Shown: positions 46,426 through 59,732, counted from the first letter of the stretch. The stretch: DNA of 64,000 bases from Epiperipatus broadwayi (GCA_028023455.1 JAQFVV010006199.1:4662972-4726971), one strand, 5' to 3'. Numbers and translations are program-made. The notes: generated from the sequence alone by a model not told the origin.

Positions 46426-48379
46426 ATTTTAACAATCGAGGGAGAAGGAGACTTCACATAATCTGCACTACAGGGCGCCACTAGGCATTTGAACCTAGAA
46501 AATTTATATAGTAGGCAGGTACGTTAAGTTTAAAAAAAAATTTTTTTTTATTTTAATTTATATATTTGGATTCCGATCGTTTGCCCAAGGTCACTAGCTC
46601 ATAGAGTAGCAGAGATTTTAAAACATTTATAAGTTTCAATAGACTTCTATTCTCAAAGTATATATTAAATATTTAGAACAATAAAATAAAAGAAGCCACT
46701 GCCAGTAATTAACACACAAATAGATTTTTTTTAACGCACATTTAAAATTGAAGATTAAATTTATTTTTAGATTTTAACATTAATATTTTTTTTTTTTTAA
46801 ATTTAAATTACTATTTTAAATAGATCGCACAGATGGATATTTAAATTATATTTTACTTTAGCATGTCAAGCATAGATAGTCTACATAGTTTTTTTTTTCA
46901 CTTAAAAACTTATCAAAACATTCATCCAATCTCAGACTAAAAGTTTGTAGTCAACCCAATGCCTGCTTAGAGATATATAGTAGCAATCAATGCAATACGA
47001 AGATGCTAGCATAAAATCACGCCACAGGAATGTGCATCTGGCAGCGTGATATTATTTGAAGGAAATGATCCAGGTCTAGATCAGGAAAGTGCCTCTGTCT
47101 GACTAAGGAATCATGTATATAAATTTTTTTTAAAGAGTGCTACGTATGTGGGAAAGCGGTCTTTCTGCCATCTTATAAATCCCTGTCCATAGAGCTAGGA
47201 GGGGTCAATGGTGCAGGAAATACATCTGCGACCATTTTCAATGATATGACTGCCTCTTTGGGGTCATGCATTCAGTTGGGCACGTTGCCCTGTATGCTAA
47301 ACACGCTTCACATTACATTAATATAAACGTCTATATATCTCTCCACTAGCACTGACACAACCACAAAACAAATAGCCTGAAATTAAAATCTGTTAAATTA
47401 AACATAAACGAATTTAAACATAGTTATTAATCTTTATCCATGCAGCTATCTACACCCAACTTTAAATTTAATACATTTTAGTTAAAACATAATACACACA
47501 CAAAAAAAAATGAACTGGAAATGATTGCTTAAACATCTACATAAAAAATATCAATAATTGAATTTGCATTCTTTAAGTCAGATAAGAGTTCTTATTTTCA
47601 GTTATTAATTACTTGCAATTTTAGGAAAGTTATTAGATAGATACAATAGTTCATACTTTACGGATTTAATAGATTGAGAAGTCCATCTTCGTGATCACTT
47701 TCATAGATTTTGTCCTTCTTTGAAATAAAACTGCGACTTGCCATGCATTTGGTCAGGAACTGTCATCCAGAGGCCTCAGCTGGTTGTCCGGAAAATTAAA
47801 TTTATTGCAGACTTCCACATCATGAAAATCTGCAATATAGCTAGTTATAACGATCTATTCATAGTCAGCTCTAAGATAACAATTATAATAATAATTTGGC
47901 TTTTATATTTTTATTAGTCTCTTATCATTAGATCTTGAGATTCAATGAGCAAGACATCACTAATCCATTGGTGTTTCAGTTATGGTCCATGCTGTCATTT
48001 TCGTGTTTGCATTGGTCATTTAATTCCTTTGTATTCTCTTATCTGACTATTTAATTTATTTTACATGCCTCACGAGGTAGTTTGCTTTTGAACAATCATT
48101 TAATTAATATGACAATCATTTCCATTTTCTAAGACTATAGAAATCAACATTATTTCTATTTTTAAAATATCAATCTTTATATCTTTATTTTTTTACAAAA
48201 AAATTACTTTCAAATATTTTTATTTTTTAAAAGTTTTTAAAGTTGTCCATCATGCGATCTATATATACGTTAAACAGTTTTTAAATTAAGTTTTTTTTTC
48301 CTTTTAATAAATCAATTTTTATTTATGATCTTTTATTTTAATTTTAAAATAATGTGACGGGATATTATATTCCATTACA
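46426..48379. repeat. Left long direct repeat (LTR-like), 5' end clipped
   Basis: Matches 49,089-51,038 nearly base for base and ends CCATTACA. Its first ~11 bases relative to the right copy (the TGTTGGGCGCC end) are missing at the junction with the Penelope-like mini-element. A non-coding stretch at 46,990-47,300 is richer in G and C and is conserved in both copies; it could hold promoter or leader signals. Confidence 0.85.
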
Positions 48380-49077
48380 TATCAGTAAACTTCGTCAAAA
48401 AATAAAAACATTAAAAAAAAAAAGAATTTACTTAGTGTTAGTAATGATGTTACACAAATTGATTATACTAAATTTTTTTTTTTTAAAAGGGCAAAACTTT
48501 GGTTATTAATGAAAAGACATAACTTTGTTAGTAATTACAAAAAAAATGCTGACTATTCTTTCCTTTTCACCCCATCTGAGATTACACCTCCTCCCTCAAT
48601 AGTTCCCTTTTCCCTACATTTCATTTTTAACTTAGGCTAGTCAAAGAAGTTACGTGATTTTAGACTTTTTTTTTACATTATGATTTATATTAATTATTAT
48701 ATTTTATTCCTCGCATTTATTTCTACATATGCGCAATTTTCTTTCTGGCAGTACTTTTTACACAAAATTCAAACTATAACTTTACGTTAATACAAAACAT
48801 ATATCTATACTCATTTCAGAAAAATTATTACGGGCTTCATTTTCAAGGTACTCGTGGTTTATTAAACATCGGACTATAACTATATGTTAATACAAAAAAT
48901 ATATACTTATTTCAAAAAAATATTATTGGCTTCATAGGTACTCATGGTTTATTAATATCGGACTATAACATTACGTTAATACACAAATATATATACTCAT
49001 TTTTAAAGAAAAATCTTACTGGCATGATTTTTTTTTAAATTCTCAGGGCACTCGTGGTTTATTAAAAGACGGCCCCA
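48380..49077. other. Interior of the LTR-like element, non-coding
   Basis: Begins TATCAGTAAACTTCG. The first ~390 bp are A- and T-run rich. The last ~300 bp are a tandem array listed separately. No open frame or retroviral domain was found. Confidence 0.6.
48770..49070. repeat. Three tandem units of ~90-110 bp next to the right LTR
   Basis: Units start at about 48,770, 48,870 and 48,959. Each has ACTATAAC, a TTAATACA-type block, an ATATAT-CTCATTT block and a closing ACTCGTGGTTTATTAA. The array stops about 8 bases before TGTTGGGCGCC. Confidence 0.8.
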
Positions 49078-51038
49078 TGTTGGGCGCCATTTCAACGATC
49101 AGGGGAGAAGGGGACTTCACGTAATCTGCACTACAGGGTGCCACTAGGCATTTGAACCTAGAAAATTTATATAGTAGGCAGGTACGTTAAGTTTAAAAAA
49201 AAAAATTTTTATTTTAATTTATATATTTGGATTCCGATCGTTTGCCCAAGGTCACTAGCTCATAGAGTAGCAGAGATTTTAAAACATTTATAAGTTTCAA
49301 TAGACTTCTATTCTCAAAGTATATATTAAATATTTAGAACAATAAAATAAAAGAAGCCACTGCCAGTAATTAACACACAAATAGATTTTTATTAATGCAC
49401 ATTTAAAATTGAAGATTAAATTTATTTTTAGATTTTAACATTAATATTTTTTTTTTAAAAATTTAAATTACTATTTTAAATAGATCTCACAGATGGATAT
49501 TTAAATTATATTTTACTTTAGCATGTCAAGCATAGATAGTCTACATAGTTTTTTTTTTCACTTAAAAACTTATCAAAACATTCATCCAATCTCAGACTAA
49601 AAGTTTGTAGTCAACCCAATGCCTGCTTCCAGATATATAGTAGCAATCAATGCAATATGAAGATGCTAGCATAAAATCATGCCACAGGAATGTGCATCTG
49701 GCAGCGTGATATTATTTGAAGGAAATGATCCAGGTCTAGATCAGGAAAGTGCCTCTGTCTGACTAAGGAATCATGTATATAAATTTTTTTTAAAGAGTGC
49801 TACGTATTAGGGAAAGCGGTCTTTTTGCCATCTTATAAATCCCTGTCCATAGAGCTAGGAGGGGTCAATGGTGCAGGAAATACATCTGCGACCATTTTCA
49901 ATGATATGACTGCCTCTTTGGGGTCATGCATTCAGTTGGGCACGTTGCCCTGTATGCTAAACACGCTTCACATTACATTAATATAAACGTCTATATATCT
50001 CTCCACTAGCACTGACACAACCACAAAACAAATAGCCTGAAATTAAAATCTGTTAAATTAAACATAAACGAATTTAAACATAGTTATTAATCTTTATCCA
50101 TGCAGCTATCTACACCCAACTTTAAATTTAATACATTTTAGTTAAAACATAATACACACACAAAAAAAATGAACTGGAAATGATTGCTTAAACATCTACA
50201 TAAAAAATATCAATAATTGAATTTGCATTCTTTAAGTCAGATAAGAGTTCTTATTTTCAGTTATTAATTACTTGCAATTTTAGGAAAGTTATTAGATAGA
50301 TACAATAGTTCATACTTTACGGATTTAATAGATTGAGAAGTCCATCTTCGTGATCACTTTCATAGATTTTGTCCTTCTTTGAAATAAAACTGCGACTTGC
50401 CATGCATTTGGTCAGGAACTGTCATCCAGAGGCCTCAGCTGGTTGTCCGGAAAATTAAATTTATTGCAGACTTCCACATCGTGAAAATCTGCAATATAGC
50501 TAGTTATAACGATCTATTCATAGTCAGCTCTAAGATAACAATTATAATAATAATTTGGCTTTTATATTTTTATTAGTCTCTTATCATTAGATCTTGAGAT
50601 TCAACGAGCAAGACGTCACTAATCCATTCGTGTTTCAGTTATGGTCCGTGCTGTCATTTTCGTGTTTGCATTGGTCATTTAATTCCTTTGTATTCTCTTA
50701 TCTGACTATTTAATTTATTTTACATGCCTCACGAGGTAGTTTGCTTTTGAACAATCATTTAATTAATAAGACAATCATTTCCATTTTCTAAGACTATAGA
50801 AATCAACATTATTTCTATTTTTAAAATATCAATCTTTATATCTTTACTTTTTTACAAAAAAATTACTTTCAAATATTTTTATTTTTTAAAAGTTTTTAAA
50901 GTTGTCCATCATGCGATCTATATATACGTTAAACAGTTTTTAAATTAAGTTTTTTTTTCCTTTTAATAAATCAATTTTTATTTATGATCTTTTATTTTAA
51001 TTTTAAAATAATGTGACGGGATATTATATTCCGTTACA
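49078..51038. repeat. Right long direct repeat (LTR-like)
   Basis: Complete copy from TGTTGGGCGCC to CCGTTACA. It is followed at once by (AT)n and then CATTGTAAT, part of the recurring TTACA-(AT)n-TGTAA pattern. Confidence 0.8.
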
Positions 51039-51689
51039 ATATATATATATATATCATTGTAATACATGGACTATGTGTATATACATGTGATTTTAATATT
51101 TAAAATAAAAAATTGACTTTTTAAAGAAAAAAAATTTATAATTCAATATATTTTAATTTAAATAAAACTACTCACTTTAATATATTTATATCTATGCTAT
51201 TACAGTGTTAGTTCATATATATAACAATATATATATATATATTGCTGTAATAATATGCTTATACATGTGCTCTGGAATTTTTTAAAACTGACCTAAATAG
51301 AACTATAGAGAAAAATAGGTAAAATGTATATTATGAACAGGAATATAGCATTTCAATATTTAATTATTGAATTACCATTAATTACCATTAATTGCACTTT
51401 TATCTTAAAAAATCTACATGTACATTTTCTTTTCTTTGATTATCAGGGTAGTTACAATATAGAATTTTGTTCATTAAAAAAATCCACATTTTTATATTTT
51501 ATACTAATAATATATTGCTTACCCCACCCCCATCTTTTTTAAAATTATATTCTTCTCTCAGTAACCTTCTCTCATGCTAAAATGTTAAACACACATTATA
51601 CCAAAATAATGATATATATATATATATTGGATTAATGAAAGAACAGGTATTAAAAACAAACTAAGAGATAAAACATTTGCCCGAAGGTT
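51039..51689. other. No gene; AT palindromes
   Basis: Contains TTACA-(AT)n-CATTGTAA at 51,034-51,063 and ACAATATATATATATATATTGCTGTAA near 51,225-51,250. The open frame at 51,324-51,542 has no recognised family. Confidence 0.5.
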
Positions 51690-51908
51690 TGTAATTGTAC
51701 TTTTATATTAGACTATTTCCATCATCTAATATGTGTGTTGAAAATTTAACTTCATTTAAATATTCCAAACACTTTCAACTGTCCTGCTTGATGTGCTATC
51801 ACTAACAGTTGAATGAATTTGAAATATTCAAATAAAGTTACATTTTTCTAAAGATATTTAATACACATATTAGATGATGGAAATAATCCAACATAAAAAT
51901 ACAACTAA
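51690..51908. repeat. Foldback repeat, ~95-bp arms
   Basis: The arm 51,690-51,782 is the reverse complement, with mismatches and small gaps, of 51,805-51,908 (shared block ATTTCCATCATCTAATATGT). The loop is ~22 bases. It is probably a non-autonomous DNA element. Confidence 0.7.
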
Positions 51909-51996
51909 GAGGTAAGATGATTAATTGATAAGAAACAAATAAATTTGAGTTTTTTCAGGATATTTAAGAAAATACGGTAACAGGTTTACTTGGGCC

Positions 51997-52137
51997 TTAT
52001 GTACTTTCTGTAGTTAAAAATGAATAAGAATCTTGTATTTCATTCAAGATCATTTTGTAGTCATGGGGGTGCTGTTGCATGAATTCTCTCAAGACTCTTT
52101 TGGATGAAGTACATGATTTCACACTCACATAGCAACT
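51997..52137 (-). CDS. Candidate terminal exon
   Basis: On the minus strand a pyrimidine-rich tract ends in TCTCCCCAG just before 52,138, a good acceptor. The frame that follows reads CYVSVKSCTSSKRVL and on to EFMQQHPHDYKMILNEI, ending at TAA at 51,997-51,999. Composition is protein-like, unlike most nearby frames. No family was recognised and no upstream exon linked, so it may be chance or a decayed gene. Confidence 0.25.
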   Translation of the reverse strand, partial: SCYVSVKSCTSSKRVLREFMQQHPHDYKMILNEIQDSYSFLTTEST

Positions 52138-52239
52138 GGGGAGATTGAAAAAAATTAGGGGTTTGATGGTAAGGTTATTGAACTTATTCCTGCCAAATGC
52201 ACCTATATATCTCAGATTATTCATGAAAACAGATTGCAT

Positions 52240-54214
52240 CTATTGTGAGTATGTGAAGACATGTAATAATGTGATGGTTTCATTTGATACTTAATTAACT
52301 GTTTCTATGCCAAAAAATATCTCCTTTGTTTTTTTTCTGAAATAGTGGTTAGACAATTGATTGCAATATAACCTAGTAGGCAAATTCTTTCTAGAAGAAA
52401 GTAGTTAAAATTCAATAATATGCTTAATTCATGTCTGAATTTTTCATAATCGAAAAGTAAAATATCCATGGTTTCATCATAAATAAGATGAATGCGCTGA
52501 TAAGAATTATAATTTAGAATAGAATTTGAAAAGATTTACTCATACATCAAGGATGGATATTCTAATGAGGATGATGATCATTGAACCCCATCACTAATTT
52601 GTGTCAGTTTGTCCTTTCTATAAAATGACACATTCACAAATATACATGTAGAATTTTTTGTTTGAAATAAAAAATCAAAATAGAAAGTGAAAGTAATATA
52701 GAAATACACCCATGTTGTTTATAAGTTATTTGTTAATTGTAATAAAAAAAATTATTACTCAGAATTTACTCTTTCTTTTCTATGATTTACATAAAACAAA
52801 AAGAAAGTATGTATTTTTTTTATTTTAATCAGTCTAAGACTAAAAATTAAATTTTGTTTTTAATACTAAGAGATTTAAACTTTTTTTTAAAAAACAAATG
52901 ATAATACTTACAAAGCCTACACTAAGAAAAGCTTGTTTAATGCTTATTAAAAATTGGAAAAGTAAAGATTGAAAAAGAATTCTTATGTAAATAGTATTTT
53001 CCCCCATTCTTTTATTTTTCTTTGAGAGAAAGGAATTTTATCTTTCTCTTAACAAAGTTATTGTAATCTTGAAAATACTGATTAGCTAATTTATTCCCCC
53101 TAATATTTTTGTCATTCTATAATTTGTTGCTAATTAAATTTAAAAGAACTCTAGTATATATAAAAACAGTATTGAGATATTAAGTATTCTTTTTCATGTC
53201 GTTATGAAAGGTCATATTTGAGAAAAATAAAAAAGTTAATAGTTAATTGCCTTTTGAAGAGTTCACAGAGAAAATGGAGTTATGTTTTCAGAGAAAAAGA
53301 CAGGTCATGTTTAAGAAACTACCTGTATTTCTAACACCAGATTTAGATGAAAAAAAGTTTTAGTTAAATCTCCACCTTTAGAAAACTCTTGATCAATTGT
53401 AGTAGAATTATATAAGTAAGCATTGAGTACAACAATCAATTCTCCAAAATAAACTTTGTCATTATGTGGTGTGAGATATTTTACTGCTAGAATGCTGATA
53501 GATAAGTTGATCAGAGAAAACCATATGAACGAGATGAATCACCAGATCCTATTCATAACTTCCTATTAAAAAAATTCTGCCATTTCTGATGAAAATATGC
53601 TACATAAATTATTGTACCATCCGAAGTCCTGTCATTTATAGCTTTTGGATACGAAGAAGTCATTTCAATCCCTGAACCTGCTATCAATAGAAAGAGATTA
53701 GTAGAAAATCAGATTGGATTGGAATTTATTTATTTATTATATTTATTCATTTATTTTTGCAAGACAAACTATCTCCAGATGCTTATTTGCTTTTATCATT
53801 TAAATGTGTGTCAAAAAATAACTATACACCCCAGGAATTAAAAATTATTAATTTATTTTTTTAAATATAAAATTTGACTTAACATAGTTTTATATAGTAC
53901 AAGTACATATCCATATAGAGTATACTTTTTAATTGAAATATATTGAATCTTTTGACTTTAGTATATTTGTTCATTTCAATATATGAACATGCAGTGCAGA
54001 ATAATATATTTTGTTGAAACATTTATTTATTTTTTATATACAAAAATTGTTTATCAAATGGGTGTAAGTACATATGTATAAAAAACATAAAGTTTTTATA
54101 TAACAGAGAAACAGGGGAGAGTTTTTTAATTTATATTCTATTTATATATTGTTAATATGTTGTAGCAAATGTTTACTTCTGCTTTTGATCACCCAGGGCG
54201 CCACCAGGTCACTG
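52240..54214. other. No gene recognised
   Basis: AT-rich. CCCAGGGCGCCACCAGG near 54,192-54,208, just before the LINE-B copy, resembles part of the 1.95 kb LTR (CAGGGCGCCACTAGG). Confidence 0.45.
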
Positions 54215-54910
54215 CATAATGCGGTATGCAAAAGATTTGGATAAAGAATTTATATCGGTATACTTGTATAAAAGGTGGGATGATTGTGTTAGGAGGATTG
54301 TTGAGTGTTATAGTGATAAATAATGGGATAAAAGAATAGAAGCATTAATAAAAAATAGGGAGTTGGAGAGATGGAGAAGTAGTATGGAAGGTAAGAAGAG
54401 TTTAAATATATATAGAAGTAAACGGAATATTGGAAGCAAGTTAATTTATGATAATAGTAAGGAAAGTAGTTTATTGTTTAAGGCTCGAACGGGATCTTTA
54501 GCAACAAGAGAATATACATGTAAATAGAAAACTATGGGTGATTTAGCGTGCAAATTGTGTAAGGAAGTATAGAAAATATTAGGCATCTGTTGATTGAATG
54601 TAAATGCTTGGAAGCAGAAAGGGTACAGATAATGAAGTTATGGGAGAATAGATATGACCAAAGTGACTATACTGAAAGTGAGTTATTAGTTTTTAAGCTG
54701 TGTTTTCGAAAAGATAAGGGGGATTTAGATTTAAAGACCATAGAGTTGACAAAGATTATGTTGTGGAAATGGGATGGGGCAGAATATGGGAAGACTTAGA
54801 GTGGGGAATGGAAAATAAAGTGGCTAACAGGTTTATCTGGGCATAGTTGCGGAGATATTCTTGACTTCATTTAAGGAGAAGCCAAATACATCACATCACA
54901 TCACATGAAA
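54215..54910 (+). pseudogene. LINE-B copy 2: 3' end fragment
   Basis: Collinear with 39,594-40,290 of copy 1, starting at AATGCGGTATGCA. It encodes the last ~190 residues of ORF2, including ARTGSLATREYT (the Arg is a stop in copy 1), MGDLACKLCKE and, after a frameshift near 54,567, IECKCLEAERVQ to the stop at 54,799. A stop also lies near 54,320. The tail is ACATCACATCACATCACATG. It is shorter than copy 1 and decayed independently. Confidence 0.88.
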
Positions 54911-57900
54911 AATTTATATACAGTGATGAAAAGTTAATGATGATTTGCACCACCGGACCCAGGGAGAGCAAGAGTGCAATAATATCATTCAGACAATTGA
55001 GAAATAAAAGCACTAAGGCAAACATCAGTGAAACTAATTTTAAATACCTTAAAATTTTATTAAGAGCAATATAAAAATTTTCAAGCACAGAGATTTATAC
55101 ACAATAAATGCAGTTCTTTCAGGCATGTACTAACAAAAATAAAATGTCAATGCTCTGGCAGACAGACTATTTTTTTAATAGAGAATTAAAAAGGGGGAAG
55201 AATTTTCTGTCAGCTGACAATTCACCAAGCTACTCTGGTTTCCTTATTCCAAAAAGTTCTAAAACAAAGAACAAATGAAAGTTACTTGCATAAATCAATG
55301 AAACCAGTGCGGGCGAGTGATCATTAGAATATTGACTAGTGATGTCACATTGTCCACAGAACCTGCTGCATGGTTAACCATGTTGAAGATTGCCACAGTT
55401 GATTGCAATGCAAGAACATACACAAGAAATGGTAAATGAATATGATGGAGTATGAACTGTAGAGTGGGAAAAAACTTAAATCTCTAATTCAATGAAATAG
55501 AAAACACTCATGTGTAGATAATTTAAAATTGAGGAAGCAATAAACTTATATTAATAAATTTGTATTTTAATTAATAAAAATTGAATCTTATTATTATTTA
55601 TAGTTTATTGAATCACATTATATTTTAATAAGAACTTAAAGAGTTTCTACATATTTTATTTTCATATTAAATATTCAGTTAGCAAAAATATTAAATAATA
55701 ACTTTTGATATTATTGTAATATCTTTTCATTTACATTGGATTGATTGCCATAAATAAATAATTATCAAAAGTAAAGCTACTGTCTTATTAAACACTAATT
55801 GGTAAAGTGCATATATTTATTTTCCTTCAAACTGCTAAATATTATTTGTACTTTCTTAATTTATATTTATTTAATCATTAGTTTTTAGATGCATTATACC
55901 AGAACAATTTGACATTTCAACTGGGTTTTAAAAAAATTATTTATTTATTTCTATATAGATTTTATATCATTGTAGAAAAATTAATATCTGTAAGTATTAA
56001 ACCATATATTTATTAATATATAATCATTTTAATATTATACTGTTACAATATATATATATTGTAACAAAAATAACGTAGATCAAAAGATCCAAATATATTA
56101 AAATATCAAAAATCCAAATATTATAACTTAATAAATGGAAAAATTGTAACTTAAATTTTATATCAAAAGATAATATTACCCAAAATGTAATAAAATAAAG
56201 CACAACCTGATTGTAACTTAAATATTATAGAGAAAATAATTAAAATATGCAAAGAATTAAACTATTACCTCTTGAGACAAACTATGAATCAAAATGCATT
56301 GTAGCTGAATAATATATGATCAAAATGCTTATCTCAAACATATTAAGGAGCCTCCTATAATTTATTTTTAAATTTTCTAGAAAGGTTGTAACTCTAATAG
56401 TCATTGAAATTTATTACTTTCAATAATCAAGTAAATATTAATTATCAATCGAAATATCAGTGGCCTAAATTCACCCCTTTCTACTTAAGATTTCTAAAGA
56501 TATCATAATATCAATAATTAGAAACAATAATGCTTGGAGTCTAGTCATTTCAGGTGTCTGGCCTATTTCAAACCCTAGTTAGGCAGCCATTGTAATATCA
56601 ATAAACAAGTAGAAACTATAAACAAATTATTAAAGACAAACTATTATAACTCAGGAAATAACATCAAGTGGGTGAGTACACTGGTAACTTAATAAAATAT
56701 CTTCTCAATAAATCCAACAGTAGATTTTACCCACTTTCATCTCTTTATTTAATGTCAAGTACATTTTTAAGTAAATAACAAGTGAATATGGTCTAGCAGG
56801 GCACCACTAGATTATCTGAACCTAGACACAGTTATATCTTATAATCTTTTCACATGTACCAGGTTTGAATCCCTTTTTGGTACTTTATTTCTAACAAAAA
56901 TGGAGGATTTTACTTTTAGACCTATATCACTGTGTGAACTAACACATAAAATGTCCTTGAACTAAAGTGATGTATAAACAAATTCATCAGACAGAAATCA
57001 TTTTCTAGAACTTAACATAATAAATGTGTTTCAATATCTTTATAAGTTTTACTAGCTCAGATTATACTATTAATTTAGGATGGCAATTCACACATCCTTG
57101 CATGATGTAGATGATGGAATGGTGGTCATTATAATTATTCACAGATGTCAACTAAACACCATGAAATCACTTATTTATCTATGGCTTTTAAACATTTATC
57201 TAGCTCATTAATTAAAATGTGATGATGATGATGATGATACTGATAACAATAATGGTTTCAACCACAGCTTCAGAACCAAGTCTAACATAAAATTGAGTTC
57301 CAAAGAAATTCCTAACTACTGGTTAATCTTAGTATTTTTAATTAAAACTTAAACAATTAATGTTCACCATTGATGATGAATGATCACAACTAATAAAGAA
57401 TACTCTCAATGAAATATATATGCCTCATTTAATAAAACAATTTAACATTTATTAGTGCATTACTAACATATACAAACAATTTAAAGATAAAACTAAGAAT
57501 TTATATGAATAATAATGATAATAACAATAATTGACTATTTTGAAATCATAATATTAATTTTAAATTCTTCTCCCTTTCCCATCAAATACATAATGTATAT
57601 TAAATTGACTACCTAATTTGCTAAGATTTTCAATTCACAAGAAAATATTTCTTATAAAAAAAATAAACACTCTTTTGGCACACATACTTTGGATCTTTAT
57701 ACATCTAAACTTAACATATAAAGTAGAATGATGAAGCAGAAAAAGTGTTAGTTAAATCGAAAAGAAAAAGATTTCCAGAAACAAGTTTTTAAATTACTTC
57801 TCCCCCCTTTCCCTCTAAGCTTGGAGATCGCCATTCTTTAACTTAAAACAAAATAATCTAATAATTTTAAATGTTATCTATTTTTCCACATTCATACAAC

Positions 57901-59728
57901 ATCATACACATGTGGCAAGTATGGTTATATTACTGTGTATGTGTGTGTTTATCCCATTATAACTTAAATATTATTTAAAAACCAAATAATAATACACAAA
58001 AAAAATCTTTTACATATTAACAAACATTTCATAATTTTAGAGTGGTATACAATAATATATTTTAGAAAATAAACTTCATTAATAAGTGGGGTATAATAGT
58101 TTTAGCATACATCAAATTATTACTCAAGGGTATAGCTATTATTATTGAAGAAATTTTTGGTTTCAATCGATTATGGTTGTTTTAAAGTTCTAATTAAAAA
58201 AATAGAAAACTTCATCTCTAAAATGTTATGCATAGTCTTTGAGATCATAAAAAGAAAATAGATAAAATTCATATTACCAGTCCCAAGGGTTCAAACTTAG
58301 CTTGTGAATGTCTATACTTTTGCAGCACAAACAATTTCCGCAGTTCACTGGAACAGTTTCTTTTTTTGAGGCTTGTAATTATTTAATGGTGGTGATGATG
58401 GTGATATCATTTGCTTCAGTGGGAATCATATGGCACTGGAACTTTTTCTTCCCTTCCTTGTTAAGCATAATTCTTCCAATAGAGTATATTAGTTGTTCTC
58501 ACATTTATAAATTTTCTTGGGTTTAAATTCAGTCACTGGAATAACTGTACTAGATGATTTAATACTTATCAGTTGATTAATCATTTTCCTTCAGCTTTCA
58601 AATGCAGGTGAATATTTTCTTTTACTGAAAATATTGCATTTCTTTCAATCAGTCATCAGATGTAGAATATTTAATTTCAGACAAGGCATTTTTTATATGA
58701 TATGCTGGCTCTGTGATGGGTCAGGGATTTTCCCCAGATGAGATCTATATATTTCTTAGCCTGCCATCCTTATATTTTCACTCTTCAAAAAACTTTATAT
58801 TAAAAAAAAATGATTTTAAATTGATATCTGGCAGAATTAAAATGCTTGGCTTTCCTTAGTTTCAATATTTTAAAATCTCTTTTCTGATTTTTCCCAGACT
58901 GGTTTTTATACTTTTTTTCCCTTCTATTTTCAGCAAACTCATTTTTAGATTCACAGTTCACTGGAACATGTTAAAAATCACACTATCTCGATTATTCAGA
59001 TTAATCCTGTTTTGAAGTAAAAATTGTCCTAATCCTTTTTTTTTCATGTATCTGTCACAACTGTCTGAATTTTAGCAGAAAAACAACCATTTTTTACAAC
59101 ACAAAATATATAATTTAACAGATTTTTCCCCCTTTCTTTTTCAATATGTAATAACTGTAGGTTTGTTTATGCAATATACACACACACTCATTCAAATCAT
59201 TTATAAAACAGGCCCATTAAAACAATCTGAATGCTTTTTAGAAATTATGATTTTAATATCTACAATTAAATCCTTAACTTTCAAACCCCAAACTACAACT
59301 TTTAAACCCCAAATTATAATCATAAAAAAACAAAAATTGAAATAGAGTAAAATATTAGAATTTAGCAAATGCAGGTTAGCTTTGAAGAGAGTTTAATATT
59401 TGAAATATACAATGATAATTAAACGGCTTACACACACACTGTCTATATATGTGTTATAACTTTACTTTTTAACAAAGAAATTAAATATTGAATAATTAAA
59501 TGTGTGTACTACTCTTTTTAAGTTTTTATCAACACACAAACAAATAAAGAACATAACTGTTGCCTCACTCTCTTTCTGTCTTAAGCTTTTGGAACTGGAT
59601 CTGGTAGGGTTTAAACTTGGGTGCCCTACAGCTTCCTTTACTATATAAAAATGTGATGATGATTTTTGTTTAACATTTTCTTTCATGCATATTACTACAA
59701 ATTTAGCTACTGACTAAATTGTAATGGC

Positions 59729-59732
<4 letters not shown>
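54911..59732. other. No gene recognised; scattered LTR-like and B-box-like motifs
   Basis: Long AT-rich stretch. GTTACA-(AT)n-TGTAAC sits at 56,043-56,066. CAGGGCACCACTAGA with GAACCTAG nearby (56,797-56,826) resembles the start of the 1.95 kb LTR, and AGGTTTGAATCCC (56,861-56,873) resembles a tRNA B box. GAT repeats occur at 57,221-57,238. Open frames at 54,891-55,088, 58,308-58,526 and 59,462-59,686 are unrecognised. Confidence 0.4.

Larger units (their letters stand above)
46426..51038. mobile_element. Probable young non-autonomous LTR element (1.95 kb direct repeats, ~0.7 kb interior)
   Basis: Two direct repeats of ~1.95 kb differ at only scattered positions. The second begins TGTTGGGCGCC, a start often seen in Gypsy-group LTRs, and ends GTTACA against an AT tract. 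The interior has no open frame of note. No TGG primer site follows the first repeat and no clean polypurine tract precedes the second, so tandem duplication of a non-mobile segment remains possible. Confidence 0.6.

Noticed and set aside
46426-51038. Simple tandem segmental duplication as the preferred explanation
   Set aside because: Not excluded, but the TGT...ACA ends, the TGTTGGGCGCC start and the AT-tract junction favour an LTR-type element, so it is kept only as the alternative.
56782-56875. tRNA gene or tRNA-derived SINE
   Set aside because: The A-box-like and B-box-like matches are about 70 bases apart with no foldable cloverleaf, so this is not called as an RNA gene.
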